From: Lepidurus packardi
Taxonomy: Eukaryota; Arthropoda; Branchiopoda; Notostraca; Triopsidae
Length of the DNA stretch: 64,000 nt
Assembly: GCA_023053545.1 (NCBI GenBank)
Contig: JAKZAN010000004.1
Span: forward strand, 5,146,001 to 5,210,000
Direction: 5' to 3'
Part shown: positions 46,901 through 58,260 of the stretch, piece by piece
Numbering within the stretch: position 1 is the stretch's first letter
Layout of the letters: the number at the start of each line of letters is the position of its first letter
Position numbers and translations under genes: made by a program
Notes under the pieces: generated by a model
What the model was told of the DNA's origin: nothing
The model's input: only the letters and a program-made list of their open reading frames with translations
Database searches by the model: none

Positions 46901-49900
46901 GACCTTGCTTTTTCTGTAATATTGTCTTTGTTATCTTCCCACCAGGTCCAACAAGTGGAGCCGGTCCTGTACTCGTCAAGGAACATCCAAACAGTCGCTT
47001 AATTCGGCTACAGAAAGAAACGGTTGATTTGCACAACAGTGGAGGTAAAAGAATTCTCATCGAGAAGTTTGTAGTGTGCCATAAAGCCGGTTTCATAAGT
47101 GTAAGTTCTGGCTCCCTTAAACCCCTAATGCACAGGCACTTGGCATCGACGGATAGCATGGGAAAATCGGAACAACCTTTTGTTAGACCCGGTACATTTT
47201 TCTTGTTATTTCTGGGGATCCGGCGTGAGCTGGGCTAGTTGCCCCCTCGTTTTTTACAATTTTTTGATAAACCTTGTTTCACTCTTTACAGTAGGCCCGG
47301 TACATATTATTACAGTAGACTCGGTACATATTATTTAAGAAAATATAGTCTTTGACATAAAGTTTAGCATGTGAAGAGCCGATGTACTAAGCGTAGGTTT
47401 TCCTCTGTAGTTCTTGGTAAATTAGAAGTATGTGATTTTAATTGTGACCAATGAAAATTCATTTGCTACTGTGTGAAATTATCTGGAGTGAAAAATCTTT
47501 TGATAATTATCAAAAGATCTTAGCGCACTAGTCAAAGTTTTAATTCGAAGCAGTAAAACGAACTGGGCTGATCCAATTTGTTTTAGTAGCCGTTCGTGAA
47601 TTATTGGCAAACTATTACATGTAACCGGCGAACAAGAGGATCACGGGATTGGCTTACGGTGCTTTTTTTTGCCATGATTGCTGTTTACTTCCATACTTAA
47701 AGTAGTAAGTAGATTCGGAGGAAGTCTAACAACGCAAGTGAATAACAAGTAAAGCGCCCGTAAGCCACGCCTGTAATGTTTTTCACTACTACTACGTTAC
47801 GGCTTTCGTGGTGGGAAACTGCCGAAACTTCGCAAGTCAGTAACTCAGGAAGGGCTCATTAGAAAAATTTTTAACAAGAAATCACTGTTCTTAGAATAAT
47901 GTTTTAAATAAGAATCCATCAAAATCCCAATATGCGATTTTGGTGGCTATTGCCCTTTAATAGCTTAATTGCTAGAGTATACGACTGTAATCGTTATTTC
48001 TTAGTGTTTTAAAGCCTAGTTTGCGAGTTCCTGGCAAGTTCATTCGTTTTTTACTATTTTACTAAGCTTGACTAAGAATTCAGTTACAGCTTGGGAGGTA
48101 CTAGTACAAAAAAAATACTAAAAGGGGAATTAAAAAAAGAGTGATGCCTAGCGTGAAGCAGCCAAGCTCACTTTATTGGTTTCGGTCTTTTTCTTATTAA
48201 GATATTCTTAGACTTATAGGGATCCGCGTGAGTAAAAATAAAGCGCAAATGTTCCTCTACAACGGACTTACTGAGAATAATAATCATTGAAACAATTGGT
48301 CAAGATAACAAAATATTGACAAATTCTGTTCTCGTTGTTCCCTTTTTCCTTATTTAAAAAAAGTCCGTGGGTTTGGACTTTCCGTAATTGGCGGCAAACC
48401 TAATGCTAGTGGACGGTTAGAAACTTGGATCAACCGTATTCGTCCGGACGGACCTGCTGATCGAGCATTCTTATGTAAAGGGCAAAAGGTAAATTTTTCA
48501 TCATTATTTGTTTTACGCAAATTCCGATTTGCAGCTTAGCTCGATTTCTTACGGTCTCTATAATCTTTGCAGCTATAAGTGGAAACCTGGCATGACCTAC
48601 CTATTTTTTTTCAATGGCTTCAGCCTCGTTGGGTTTTGAAGGTTAAGCCTGGTCAAATAAGGGTGCAATAGGGCTTACGCTGTGCAAAAAACCGTTTGAC
48701 ATATTTTCTATAGAAAGTCGGAACCTTTCATTGTAAGGTTAGAGCCCCCGGATCCCTGAATCAATAGCAACGCAAAGCCAAAGCTATGACTTGGGAACCT
48801 TCAGTGGAGGCTCCCTTTTGCAACTGTTGCTTTTTTCTTTCTTTTTTGCTTTTGCGTTGTTTTTTGCGTATGTTTGTTGTCTTCTACCTTTACTAGAGAT
48901 GTTTTTCGTTGCAAGAAAAACTTGAATCGGGATAAACGTTGAAGGCGGGCATAATTTGTCATCTACGATAGATCGAGTCCGCTCAATACCAACACGTTGC
49001 TGTGGGTAACCTCAAGTAAGGAAGCGCATCGTCGAGCATGTCATTCGTCACGTGCTTTGAATCTTAGAGCACGTCTATTCTTTTCCTGCCTTCTCCTTTA
49101 AGTTTAAGGAGAGGACAGGAGAGCAAGCGATAAATGACCGAAAAAGCAAAGCGTCTATAATCGATTGATTTGATGAGGAAAAGGATAATACTTTCTCTAT
49201 TTTTGCCATCTTATATAGATTGTTCGCTGGAATGGAATTACGTTAACGGACAGGACTTTCGAAGATGTCCAAGCGATTTTGGAGCGAACCAATGATGTAG
49301 TTGATATCGAAGTGGAAGTCAATAGGTAATGTGTCGCCCTTTTGTATGGCAGTAGCCACGAAAAATCATTGGAGATTTTGATGTATGTCTTATAGTCGAT
49401 AGTATTCTGAGAAATATTTACTTTCATGTCTATTTTTTTTAATGTCGTTCTTGAGTTATAAACATGGAAACTTTCATTCAATGACGTCTGAGACGTATCA
49501 TGGCGTGGCTTGCGACGCTTGTTACCATGGTTACTGTTACCATCTGTACTTAAAAAACAGTAAAGAAAGCTCTTGAATGCTATGGATACTGATACACTAG
49601 TTATGTCAGCCAGCCACTTGATCTTATTAAAGAAAATTATAGCTTTTTTATTTTTCGAATGAAGGGAAGGACAAAATCACTAAAAGTAGTTTGTTTGCTC
49701 GTTTTTAAGTCAAAGTTGTTTTCTCTTGGCTGGTACCCTTTAATAAGTCAAATCATCAATGTGTCCTGCTTCGAATGGAAGCGAACAATCTTAAGAAACA
49801 AGTGCTGTGAAGGTGGGTGTATGGAACTTAATTGATTAACGAGTTTGTTGTGATAGTGACGACAAGGAAGAGGATGGCCCCTCGCGTTTCGATAGCAAAC

Positions 49901-52900
49901 GGAGCGTAGGCCCAAGTGCTCGCAAAGCTTCCGGTTCTCTGAACGTGTCTCAAGGTAAATTGTGAACCCCCTCGCTGTCTGTCTTTCAGTCTCCCTAGTT
50001 TCTATAGCTGTGGAGTAAAAAACTCTCCTAATCTTAACTACAGAGTATTTTGTATCGATCCAAAGCTTTGACGCTGCCTGGTATTCCCCAGTAAGAAAAC
50101 AGAACATGGCGTGATCTACCCAGCACTGTCACTTCCGTACTCTCTCCCCTCCTCCTTTCTCACTCCTTTCCTTTTACCCTCTCCCTATCTCTGTCAACAT
50201 TTGGTACATATCTAAATATATTTTCCGGTCGATCCTCAAGCCTGCGTTGTTTACTTGAAATGTCCGGGAGCCAACTTCCTTTTAATGCCGTCGACTTCCT
50301 TTTTCTTGTCCAGATTCCGAACCGGAAAAATCACCACCAGCTTCCCCAACTCGCCGAAGATTACCTAAGACTCCAGCAGTAATATACGTTTTCTTAATTA
50401 ATTTCTCCTTTTTGAAACAACCGTTAGGTATTCTTAACTTGGGCTTTCCACGCTTTCATATTTTTTTTTCCTTTTTCCTCGTCATACAGGATTTGATGCA
50501 TACGGTGGAAGCTGCAGGTAGAATCCAGCTGCGATTGTGGTACAATGCTGACCGAGGGGGGTGGTTAGTTTGCACGGTAATAAAAGCGGAAGAAATTCGG
50601 TCAAGAGAACAAGACGGAATCATTTGTTGGGTGCAAATAAATCTTCAGTCGCCAGGGTAACATTTCATGCTTCTCTGACTACGTGTTTGTTAGTTTGCTT
50701 GTTTGTTGCTTGCTTTGACTTGGGACTCATCTCAAATACATTTATGTCTTACTATGTTAGGGGTACAAAGCGAAATTTTTCGACGGAGATGATGGAAACT
50801 TGCCGGTCGCCTTGTTGGGACTCGATTTTCACCTTTTCGGATCTGGACGAAAATGAGCTCTTGGATTCTGTGCTGGAAGTTAGCGTATGGGAAGAAGCCA
50901 TGGACAGGGAAAAAATTTGTTTGGGTAAGTGTATCCCTATCAAATGTCAAATGGAAGATAACACGGCAAACCGACTTGGCCAATCCGGGTTTGCAACGTG
51001 ATACCCTAGTAGACGGTACGCTAAAGACAATTTAACGTTAATCGAGCTCAACTAGGCCTAGGAGGGAGAATTGGTGACGCAGTCAAGACGACAAACTGAA
51101 GGTCCATTTTAGTAACGCTTGAACCATTCAAGTTCTTATTATTTACGTTTAAGGCATGTACGTGAAGGTGTAGCACCTTCATACGGTTAAACACTTCCCC
51201 GTCAGAATGTCTTTCGGACGGCAAAGATGGACGTTTTTGCGAGCATGTTTGGCTAGTGAGAATGTTTTCACAAGAAAACGAATCGAAAAGTTATTGTTTT
51301 AGGGAAAAAAATATTGAAATAATGTAAAGAGGGTGCTTCCCTTCTATCTGGATCGATCATTTTATATTTTAAGGGCAAAGAAAAGTATCAGAGCGAAAAG
51401 TGATTCTTTCTTTCATATCCGTGTTTGTTTCCAATCGTACTGTACTGTACCCGGGTAAAAGTTTTTCCGAAGTGAAGAAATATGCTTATTTGTCAACTTG
51501 CGCTTACTAAATGAGAATTAAGGTGTCTATATAGAAGGGACTTTAAGTGGAATTAGCTGATCGTCGTTAAAGTTATGAGAGTTTCAACGACCTCATGAAT
51601 TGTAGAGCACAATCCAACTGTTAATGTGGGATTATGGGATTAACTCAGGATTAACGTTTCCCGTCTAGTCTAGGTTTTAATCCGGCTTTGTCTACAACAA
51701 ATTGCCCAACAACGAAATATACATGCAATAAATATAAGAGAGTCACCTAAACACCTCTCAAAGTAAGAAATCGTCTAAACTCAGAAGTAAATGCTATTGA
51801 TGTTGTAGTAAGTTCGTCACCAGTTAACCGTATTTTGGTTTCATCGTTCGAAACTTATAATTATAAATAAAATAATAACAAGCTACGTCTCTTGGAAGGG
51901 CAATTAGACTATAATTAAAGCAAGGAAACCCCCGGCAACGCTCACTCGGTCCTTTATTTTTCATTGTTTTGCCATCATTTTCATTGTAATACCGTCATTT
52001 GAAGCTGAGATAAATGCGAAGTATTGTGAGGGGGGAAAAAATAAAGTAGTACTAAATAGTACTCGAGCTTTGTTATGAATAGAATAATGTTTTCATAATG
52101 TATTTATATTTTTTTTATTTTTTATTTTTAATCTAGGCGAAGTGGTGCTGCAGCTGGGTCGAATGTCCCTTGAAGGTAGACCCATATGGTACCAATTGGT
52201 AGACGATGCCCGAAGGAACGGAGCGCGTTCAGTAACACCCGGTGATTCTAGATTAGCATATGCAAAAGATGACTTTCGGAGAAGGTACCGGACCTTGTCG
52301 GGTAAGTACTGTTTGGTGTACTGAATCAAACCCTTGTCGACTTTGGTGTAAGATTTGTGATGAATTTTGGGGATTATTTCGTGTAGACGACAATGACAAT
52401 TCCCTTGAGCTGAAGAACTATGACACAGACAGCAGTAATGGAGGACCTCTACCGAAATCTACATCGGCAGACTTCAACTTGTCATTTTTACGCCCTGAAC
52501 AAGCCTGGAAGAGCGGCGTTTCAGCTCCAGCTTCTTTAGCATCATCACGAAGAGGATCTTCACATGGATCCCCCATTATAATTAATCTGGACCAAGCTCA
52601 AATTGATCGTCTTTTGCCACGCTCATTACCGCCTTCCAGAAGAGGATCCAACGCTTTTGTAAAAGCGGATTCAGCCGAATTGGACACCAATCTAAGTTCA
52701 GGTAATTATCTTTCTCCTTTCGTGTCTTTTTGCTTAAATGGCGTGTTTTAATAAGCCCTTCATATTGGAATATTTTAGCTGAGGGATTGCTTACTGTGGG
52801 AAGAAAGGAACCTAAAAGAAGCCTTAGTTTTCGAATGAACAGAGATGAGAATTGGGATAAAGACGCCAAATTATCACGCTCGGCTAGTTTACGGTGTGGG

Positions 52901-54089
52901 ACAGAAGAAGGTGATTTTTTCTTTTTTTAAATTTATATTTATGTGACAAATGGTTCTCATCTCGGCAATTTCTTTTCGTGCACTTTAGGACATAATGGGG
53001 TGGACCAATCAAACATTCATCTTAGGTAAGTTTAAGCATTTCGTAGCAATGATATGGTGTTCCTAAACAATGGGATCAGAAGACTAATTTTGAAGCGTGT
53101 GCTATTTGATGCAGTAGTCCCATACACATTTTTATTACCAGACGTATTCCCGGTCCTGGTTCTCGTTTAGACGCAGTAAGTTTGGGTCTCGGACCAGCCC
53201 AAATTCCCCCATTGCACCTTGCAGGTTCGGTTATAATTCACATTCTCTTCTTTTTTACACATTCTTCCTTTCCGAATCCTTGGAACGTCTGCGGTACTTT
53301 ATCCTATACACCATAATGGCTTTCTTTCGCACAGTTAATGTCTTTTTTAGCACTGTAATTTTCTCCTCGTGGCTTTTTGTTCTCTACCGTGGTACAAATC
53401 GCCTTTTGAAAGCAAAATTTTTTGCTGTTTTTCAATTCTCTGCTCCGTCTCTATTCCGTTTATAACTTTCAGGATTCGATACTTGACGGTGTCGAATGTA
53501 CTTGTTATCGCTTTAGAAGGTACGGGAATGAAAAGCGTTTTTTCTTTTGTTTTTTTAAACAACAGTTGTCGCCGGACAGTTGAAACTGGGGATAATCATG
53601 ACCAAAGGCCAGATGGAAGTGGAAGTCATTGGCGCGAGAAGTTTACCGAAAGGGCCCGGCAACATGCCGCCAGGTAAAAGGTAAACTGTAACTTCCTAGC
53701 TCGATAGTAATGTGTCGTTTGCTATTGGTTTTTCAGACACGTACGTCAAGTTGTATATCCGTGACGAGGATCTATTGGTAGCAAAACGCAAAACGCGCAT
53801 AATGCGACAGACAACTTCTCCGCTGTTTCATCAAACATTTTGTTTCGCTGCAAGGGACCTCACTCGGCGTAGTCTCCTTGTCTGCCTTATGGATTGTTCG
53901 AGTCGACAGTTAAATAACGGGCGAAACTCCAAGTTGGGAGTCATGTCAGCTCGTACTTTAGGTTTGGTAGAGCTATCCGTGAATCGTTTACCACTTTCAG
54001 CCCTCAATATTGCTTGGTACCCTATATTTACCATCGGAGACGATTACCGATTATTCATTTCCGATGACGAGTCCTTAAATTCAGATTAA
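34914..54089 (+). CDS. Presynaptic active-zone scaffold, Fife/RIM class (zinc finger, PDZ, C2A, C2B)
   Basis: Family members tether vesicles and calcium channels at release sites. Exons: 34914-34949 (tentative), 39061-39166, 39339-39549, 40390-40561, 43294-44023, 44149-44391, 44595-44939, 45923-46148, 46463-46653, 46946-47044, 48364-48488, 49219-49325, 49857-49954, 50314-50378, 50490-50656, 50761-50924, 52137-52301, 52387-52701, 52779-52910, 52989-53025, 53115-53224, 53566-53673 and 53737-54089. Total 4,305 nt, 1,434 codons plus TAA; every phase closes. Zinc finger (about residues 132-185) has four CxxC pairs; Ser/Arg-rich linker; PDZ (787-864, GFGLSVIGGK); C2A (about 925-1080); C2B (1282-1420, GQMEVEVIGARSLPKGPG, YVKLYI). 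The finger lacks the RIM-typical SGAWF and the PDZ end (TFEDVQAILERTNDVVDIEVEV) looks more Fife-like, so Fife is my first choice and RIM/unc-10 the alternative. Both C2 domains lack an obvious full set of calcium-binding aspartates. One intron (44024-44148) appears to be GC-AG. Confidence 0.87.
35166..37789. mobile_element. Complete hAT DNA transposon with target-site duplication
   Basis: The element proper is 35174-37781 (2,608 bp). It begins CAGGGTTGTAC and ends GTACAACCCTG, an 11-bp perfect terminal inverted repeat. It is flanked on both sides by CTATCAAT (35166-35173 and 37782-37789), a perfect 8-bp duplication as expected of hAT insertion. It encodes one open transposase on the minus strand. 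It lies between the first two Fife/RIM exons, antisense to the host gene. Perfect duplication and open frame suggest a recent insertion. Confidence 0.96.
35417..37422 (-). CDS. hAT transposase with BED zinc finger
   Basis: Cut-and-paste transposase. Two exons, 37276-37422 and 35417-37189, joined in phase 0 across an 86-bp intron (AAG|GTAATT...TTACAG), giving 639 codons plus TAA with no internal stop. The BED finger is split by the intron: C27, C30, H47 and H52 with the second His in RKHP. The RNase-H-like catalytic core shows LTLDLWTS (first Asp), YIVTDNATNM (second Asp), the insertion-domain CFAHSLQL and QTRWNS, and the C-terminal dimerisation block ending TSAPVERIFSYGG, which contains the expected catalytic Glu. 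An acidic stretch (about residues 255-285) precedes CFAHSLQL. A domesticated ZBED-like host gene is unlikely because the frame sits exactly inside intact transposon ends. Confidence 0.95.
41844..41859. repeat. G16 homopolymer
   Basis: Sixteen G in a row followed by TTGAGGGCGGCGGGGCGGG, within a 2.7-kb Fife/RIM intron. The G-rich strand is the sense strand. Several GGG runs make a G-quadruplex possible. Length may be unreliable in the assembly. Confidence 0.8.
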
Positions 54090-54679
54090 TCTGCTGCACA
54101 GTTGACATCCGAAGAACCTTCTATTCGTGTCACTTCTAATTAATCGTAAAGAGCTTGGATAGCATGCAGAAACGTATCTGACCAAAGATGAAAAGAGTTA
54201 CCGGTCTAGTCTCTTTATCTCATCAATTTTTTAACTTTACGTGTTCCCCAGTTTTGCTATCTTATGGCAGAAGACAATCCGTATTTTTCCCCATCTCAGG
54301 ATTTTACACGTATTTTTTTAATGTTCTCTTCGACCGTATGGTTTATCTATTATTATTCTTTCTATTGCAAAGCTTTGCCCTGGATTGGAACTCTTTGTCT
54401 TAGTGGGAACACATCTATAGAACATGCGTTAAATACAATGCAGGGTTGTGGTGAATTAATGGAAGTGCTAACAAGAATTCTTTTGGCATTTTTGTGCCAC
54501 CCTTTTAGTAGTACTAGCCGCAGCACACGGTAAAGGCGTATTACTGTATGCCATGTAACGCGGGCAAAAAAGCCATCCATTGATCAGTGAGATTCAACGG
54601 TCGGTAATCGCGGAGAAATTATGGATACCTACTTATAACTTATCCAATTAAGGAGGTCATTTATTAGAACAATGAAAGA

Positions 54680-54963
54680 GCCTTATTGTGGTCGTGCTAT
54701 CGGTGAAACTAAATAAAACTGCTATCGGTGTAGTTTTGGTAGCTCCTAGAATAATCCTTAGGGCTCTGTTTCGAATTTTCTCAAGGCATTGCAGTTTTTA
54801 ACATTGTTATCTTTGAATACTATGGAGCCATATTCAAACTTTGATCTTATTAATCCTTGATAGAGGGTTTTCATAACTTGTTGGCTTCTCCCCCAACTGG
54901 TCCCTGCTAGTGTACTGAGCATCCCTATAGCTTTAATACCTTTTTTTCTGATGGCTTCCAAGC
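54680..54963 (-). mobile_element. LINE reverse-transcriptase 3' fragment with a frameshift
   Basis: The minus strand reads EAIRKKGIKAIGMLSTLAG, then TLYQGLIRSKFEYGSIVF and, after a change of frame near 54795, CLEKIRNRALRIILGATKTT. This order (AL..L.G..W, LY..L.RS..EYG..V, L..IQNRALR...GA..TTP) is typical of the region after the polymerase domain in jockey/CR1-like non-LTR elements. The frameshift and truncation at both sides show a dead fragment. It begins about 590 bp downstream of the Fife/RIM stop and may overlap that gene's 3' untranslated region, where an AATAAA occurs at 54712. Confidence 0.85.
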
Positions 54964-55033
54964 TTCACCCCTTTCTAGAGTTAATCCGCACCGTATATGA
55001 CTGAATCCGCTTTTGTGCATTTGCTGCTTTCAG

Positions 55034-55165
55034 GTGTAAAGAAGAAACGGTTGGGGTAGCCTAACGTTCCTTCGCCTCGCCTTAGTCGCGCTCGTACATC
55101 CAAACATGTTGGACGTGGAGGGAGTTGGTGTCATGACTAATTTTTGGGACAGATCTCTTTTTAAG
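55034..55165 (+). other. Orphan exon-like segment
   Basis: The segment is bordered by a good acceptor (GCTGCTTTCAG) and a good donor (AAG|GTAAGT). Within it an ATG at 55110 opens a short frame to the donor (MLDVEGVGVMTNFWDRSLFK). I recognise no family. It could be a non-coding exon of the Fife/RIM 3' end, a separate transcript, or chance. Confidence 0.3.
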
Positions 55166-55295
55166 GTAAGTTAATTTTACTCTGGTTAATAAAGTTAATT
55201 TTAAGGTTTGTAATTACACACAAAACACCTATTGACCCATAAATATTAATTTAACTTTATGTGTGGTTAGGGTGCGGTGTTTCAAACGTATGATC

Positions 55296-55549
55296 CACAA
55301 TATACAAGTTTACCTTCGTATATGTAAACCTGTATATATTGTGGTTTCTTTTTGTAGATATTTTATTACGTTCAAAACGGATGGTTTTGTTGAATTTAGG
55401 CTGGGCGAGTCCAAGCAAGATGCACAATATACAAGTTTACCTTCGTATATGTAAACCTGTATATATTGTGGTTTCTTTTTGTAGATATTTTATTACGTTC
55501 AAAACGGATGGTTTTGTTGAATTTAGGCTGGGCGAGTCCAAGCAAGATG
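55296..55549. repeat. Exact tandem duplication, 127-bp unit x2
   Basis: Copy 1 is 55296-55422 and copy 2 is 55423-55549, and I see no difference between them. Each unit starts with an imperfect hairpin (CACAATATAC... pairing with ...GTATATATTGTG) followed by TTTCTTTTTGTAG, which resembles a splice acceptor. Overlapping frames repeat accordingly but match no family I know. Confidence 0.9.
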
Positions 55550-56955
55550 CCGCTGGTATTATTCTTTGTCATGGTTGCCTGCTCCAGTTCGCATTTATTT
55601 TTCTTAGGAGAGACAGCCTTAGGAATGTTTGCCTGTTATGCAAATGAAGCTCAGTGAAATCGTTGCGTACCACGTGGTAGAGTTATTGATTCAGGTAAGA
55701 TCGTTCAAAATGTGCTTAATAGTTTAGTAGAATATAATAGATCCGTAATAATAAAAGGACTGTAGCAGGAGATTCACCTTACGTCGCGCTTATTACATAA
55801 TTATATAATATGGCTTAAAAAATTGAATCTGTGTGACTAGCCAATGATCAGAGATTTCTTGATATGCTACTGGCTCCTGACATGGTTAGATACAGGTCGT
55901 TCTTCTTTCGAATTGTTCTTGTGTCGACGGTCAATATTGCACCACAGTGACGATTATAGTTATTGGGTTGTGCAGTTTTAACGCTGGAAGAACTTCCTTA
56001 ACTGCACCGATCTCTTGGTAATATACAATCTATCATATGTTTAAATGATTTCAGACCTAACGTATTTACCTTAGGTGTTGTTTAACGTTAGTTGCTTTCT
56101 AGTTTGGGTATACAGAAAGAGAAGGCTATATGGAAAGACCCTAACGAATATCCCTTGCTGCGTTCACGAACCAAATGGATCTTTTGGCTATTAATGTGGT
56201 GGTTTTCTGCAGTTTTATGTAAATAGTTTCAAACCAGTCTTCCGTGAACTATTTAAGAAATTGAACATGGATTTTTAAATTTTGTGTTTACATTTCAATG
56301 ATTAACCCTTCCAACTGCGACTGTTGTTGTAAACGTTTGTCCCTCCCAAACATACACTAGCACATGCACTGACTTTTCCAAATCTGTTGGAATTGTTATT
56401 CTGTGTCTTTGCTTAGCTCCAAAAATGTGATTTTAAAATTATGCAAATGAGACTTTTTTTAGACATCGGAATCTCTTGTTTGCTTAGTTGTTGTACCCAA
56501 ACGCTCCCCGTAAAAATTGTGGTTTCCAAAATTGTACTTTTTATTGTACGATTTCTAATTCTTGAAATAAAAGTGAAAGTTTGGGAAATTTTTGCATGAT
56601 TTTTCATAAAAGCCGCGAAAACGGGTGTGACCTCCACAAAAAGGACGAATCGTATTTTTGGATAGGACAAAAATGGGGCGTGGTTTCTTTTCGATCTGTA
56701 AAAGCATTTTCTGGGCTTTTTTCCATAAGGATCCCTGCACGATCAAGGGGGTCCCCTTCAAAAATCATCAAAAATTGAGAGCCTCGCCCCTTTCCCTGTT
56801 GCCAACTCCCCTGCTCGGCTTCCTATCCCGGATATTCAAGCTCGTGATGCCAAAGCATCACAATTTCGAATAGGGGTACAGGAAGCTTGTCGGGAAGGCA
56901 TAAGGTACAGAGCAAGGAAGCCATCTAATATTTTGTTTTTTTGACGAAATAAAAG

Positions 56956-57026
56956 TGCCTCGACCTGGTTTCGATCCGACGACCTCTCGCACCTAAGTCT
57001 TGCGCTTTATACACTTGGTCACAAGC
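56956..57026 (-). pseudogene. tRNA-like remnant (box A and box B present)
   Basis: On the minus strand TGACCAAGTGTATAAAGCG resembles a pol III A box and GGATCGAAACC a B box, at tRNA-like spacing. The acceptor and T stems pair poorly, so this is probably a decayed tRNA gene or the head of a tRNA-derived SINE rather than a working tRNA. Confidence 0.3.
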
Positions 57027-58260
57027 TTATTTTAAAATTGCGTTGAACTTCTATAAATACAACAAATGAGCAAAGCTGGTGTGCGTGGGTAACAATCTTT
57101 TGTTCGATTTATAAAAATACGACGGTTCGCTTTAGCCATACCTCGTATTCTCTAGATGTTGTTATATAATATATATATATAGAAGTTGTTGTATCATGTG
57201 TTGTGTATCAAATAATCCGAGTTGAAACTTCTATAAATAGAACATAGAAACAAAAACTGCAGTTCTACAGCTTAGCTCGCCGTGCCTTGAACGCACCGAC
57301 CTCTTTTACTTTTATTGTACTGAAAACCAAGTAATGCTCTCGTAGTGAATACAAAAAAATAAATCACAGAACAAGCACCGAATCACAAAAATTTGTTTGC
57401 AAGAAAACGTTCTGTATTTTTCTTAAAGCTTCACTGTTTCCTCATATGCAAAAAGGCCCCCAGATCATATTCCTGTTCGTAGTTCCGTACTCCATAACTA
57501 CGGCAAATCCTGGAAAGAAGCTTGGTAAGGACAAACATTCGGCGAAATGAACTACAACTTCGTAAAATTTAAAAGAAATTTTTGTAAGAAAAATGTTGCT
57601 TAAATATGCCTGGTTTAATGAATCTCTCATTTGACCAATACACGAAAAACGAGTATGGTACATCAGTTTCCCTTTACGTTAGATATTGCGAACAAGTTGA
57701 CAAGTATGGATTGTCCTTTACCACTTCTTTTCTTTTTCGTTCAAGTTTAATTTCTTCATTAAAAAGATCAGTGCACGTAATCCTGAATTGTAACGTCAAG
57801 CGATTTGGAATGAATTTGTGAAACATTATGTCAATACGCGAAATCTTGAGTTGTAGGTTAATCGGATCCCTTATTAAATGGCCAGATGCCTTTAATAGAC
57901 CCCCAACTTTTAAGAGATGTTGTAGAGTTGGATAATGATCGTGGCCGAGTTGTCGCCTGGCATGGTGTAGTAGAGGCAAGATCGGCGGACCGACTGGGGG
58001 GAAGGGGCGTGGCAAACAAATCTGAGAGAGCAGGGCGTGGTTGGCGACGCTCAGGTATACAAGCTAGTGAGTTATCTAAATAGACAAAACTACAATTAGA
58101 GCTTAACTACAATACTGTGTACTACTCCTTAAAAAAAAGCAACAGAACGAAATAAAACATCCGGATCTGCGCGACGATCCCGGCTAGTGAAGTCATCCGA
58201 TCGGCTAATATCTATAATTCATAGTTGCGCCGTTTGTTTATATCTAAAAGAAGGCAGAGT

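Noticed and set aside
54188-54533. Hydrophobic frames after the Fife/RIM stop
   Set aside because: T-rich 3' untranslated sequence often gives hydrophobic frames; no splice sites or domain support them.
57674-58015. 113-codon minus-strand frame as missing rhotekin C-terminus
   Set aside because: No acceptor in the required phase, no resemblance to rhotekin tails, and no matching plus-strand gene either.
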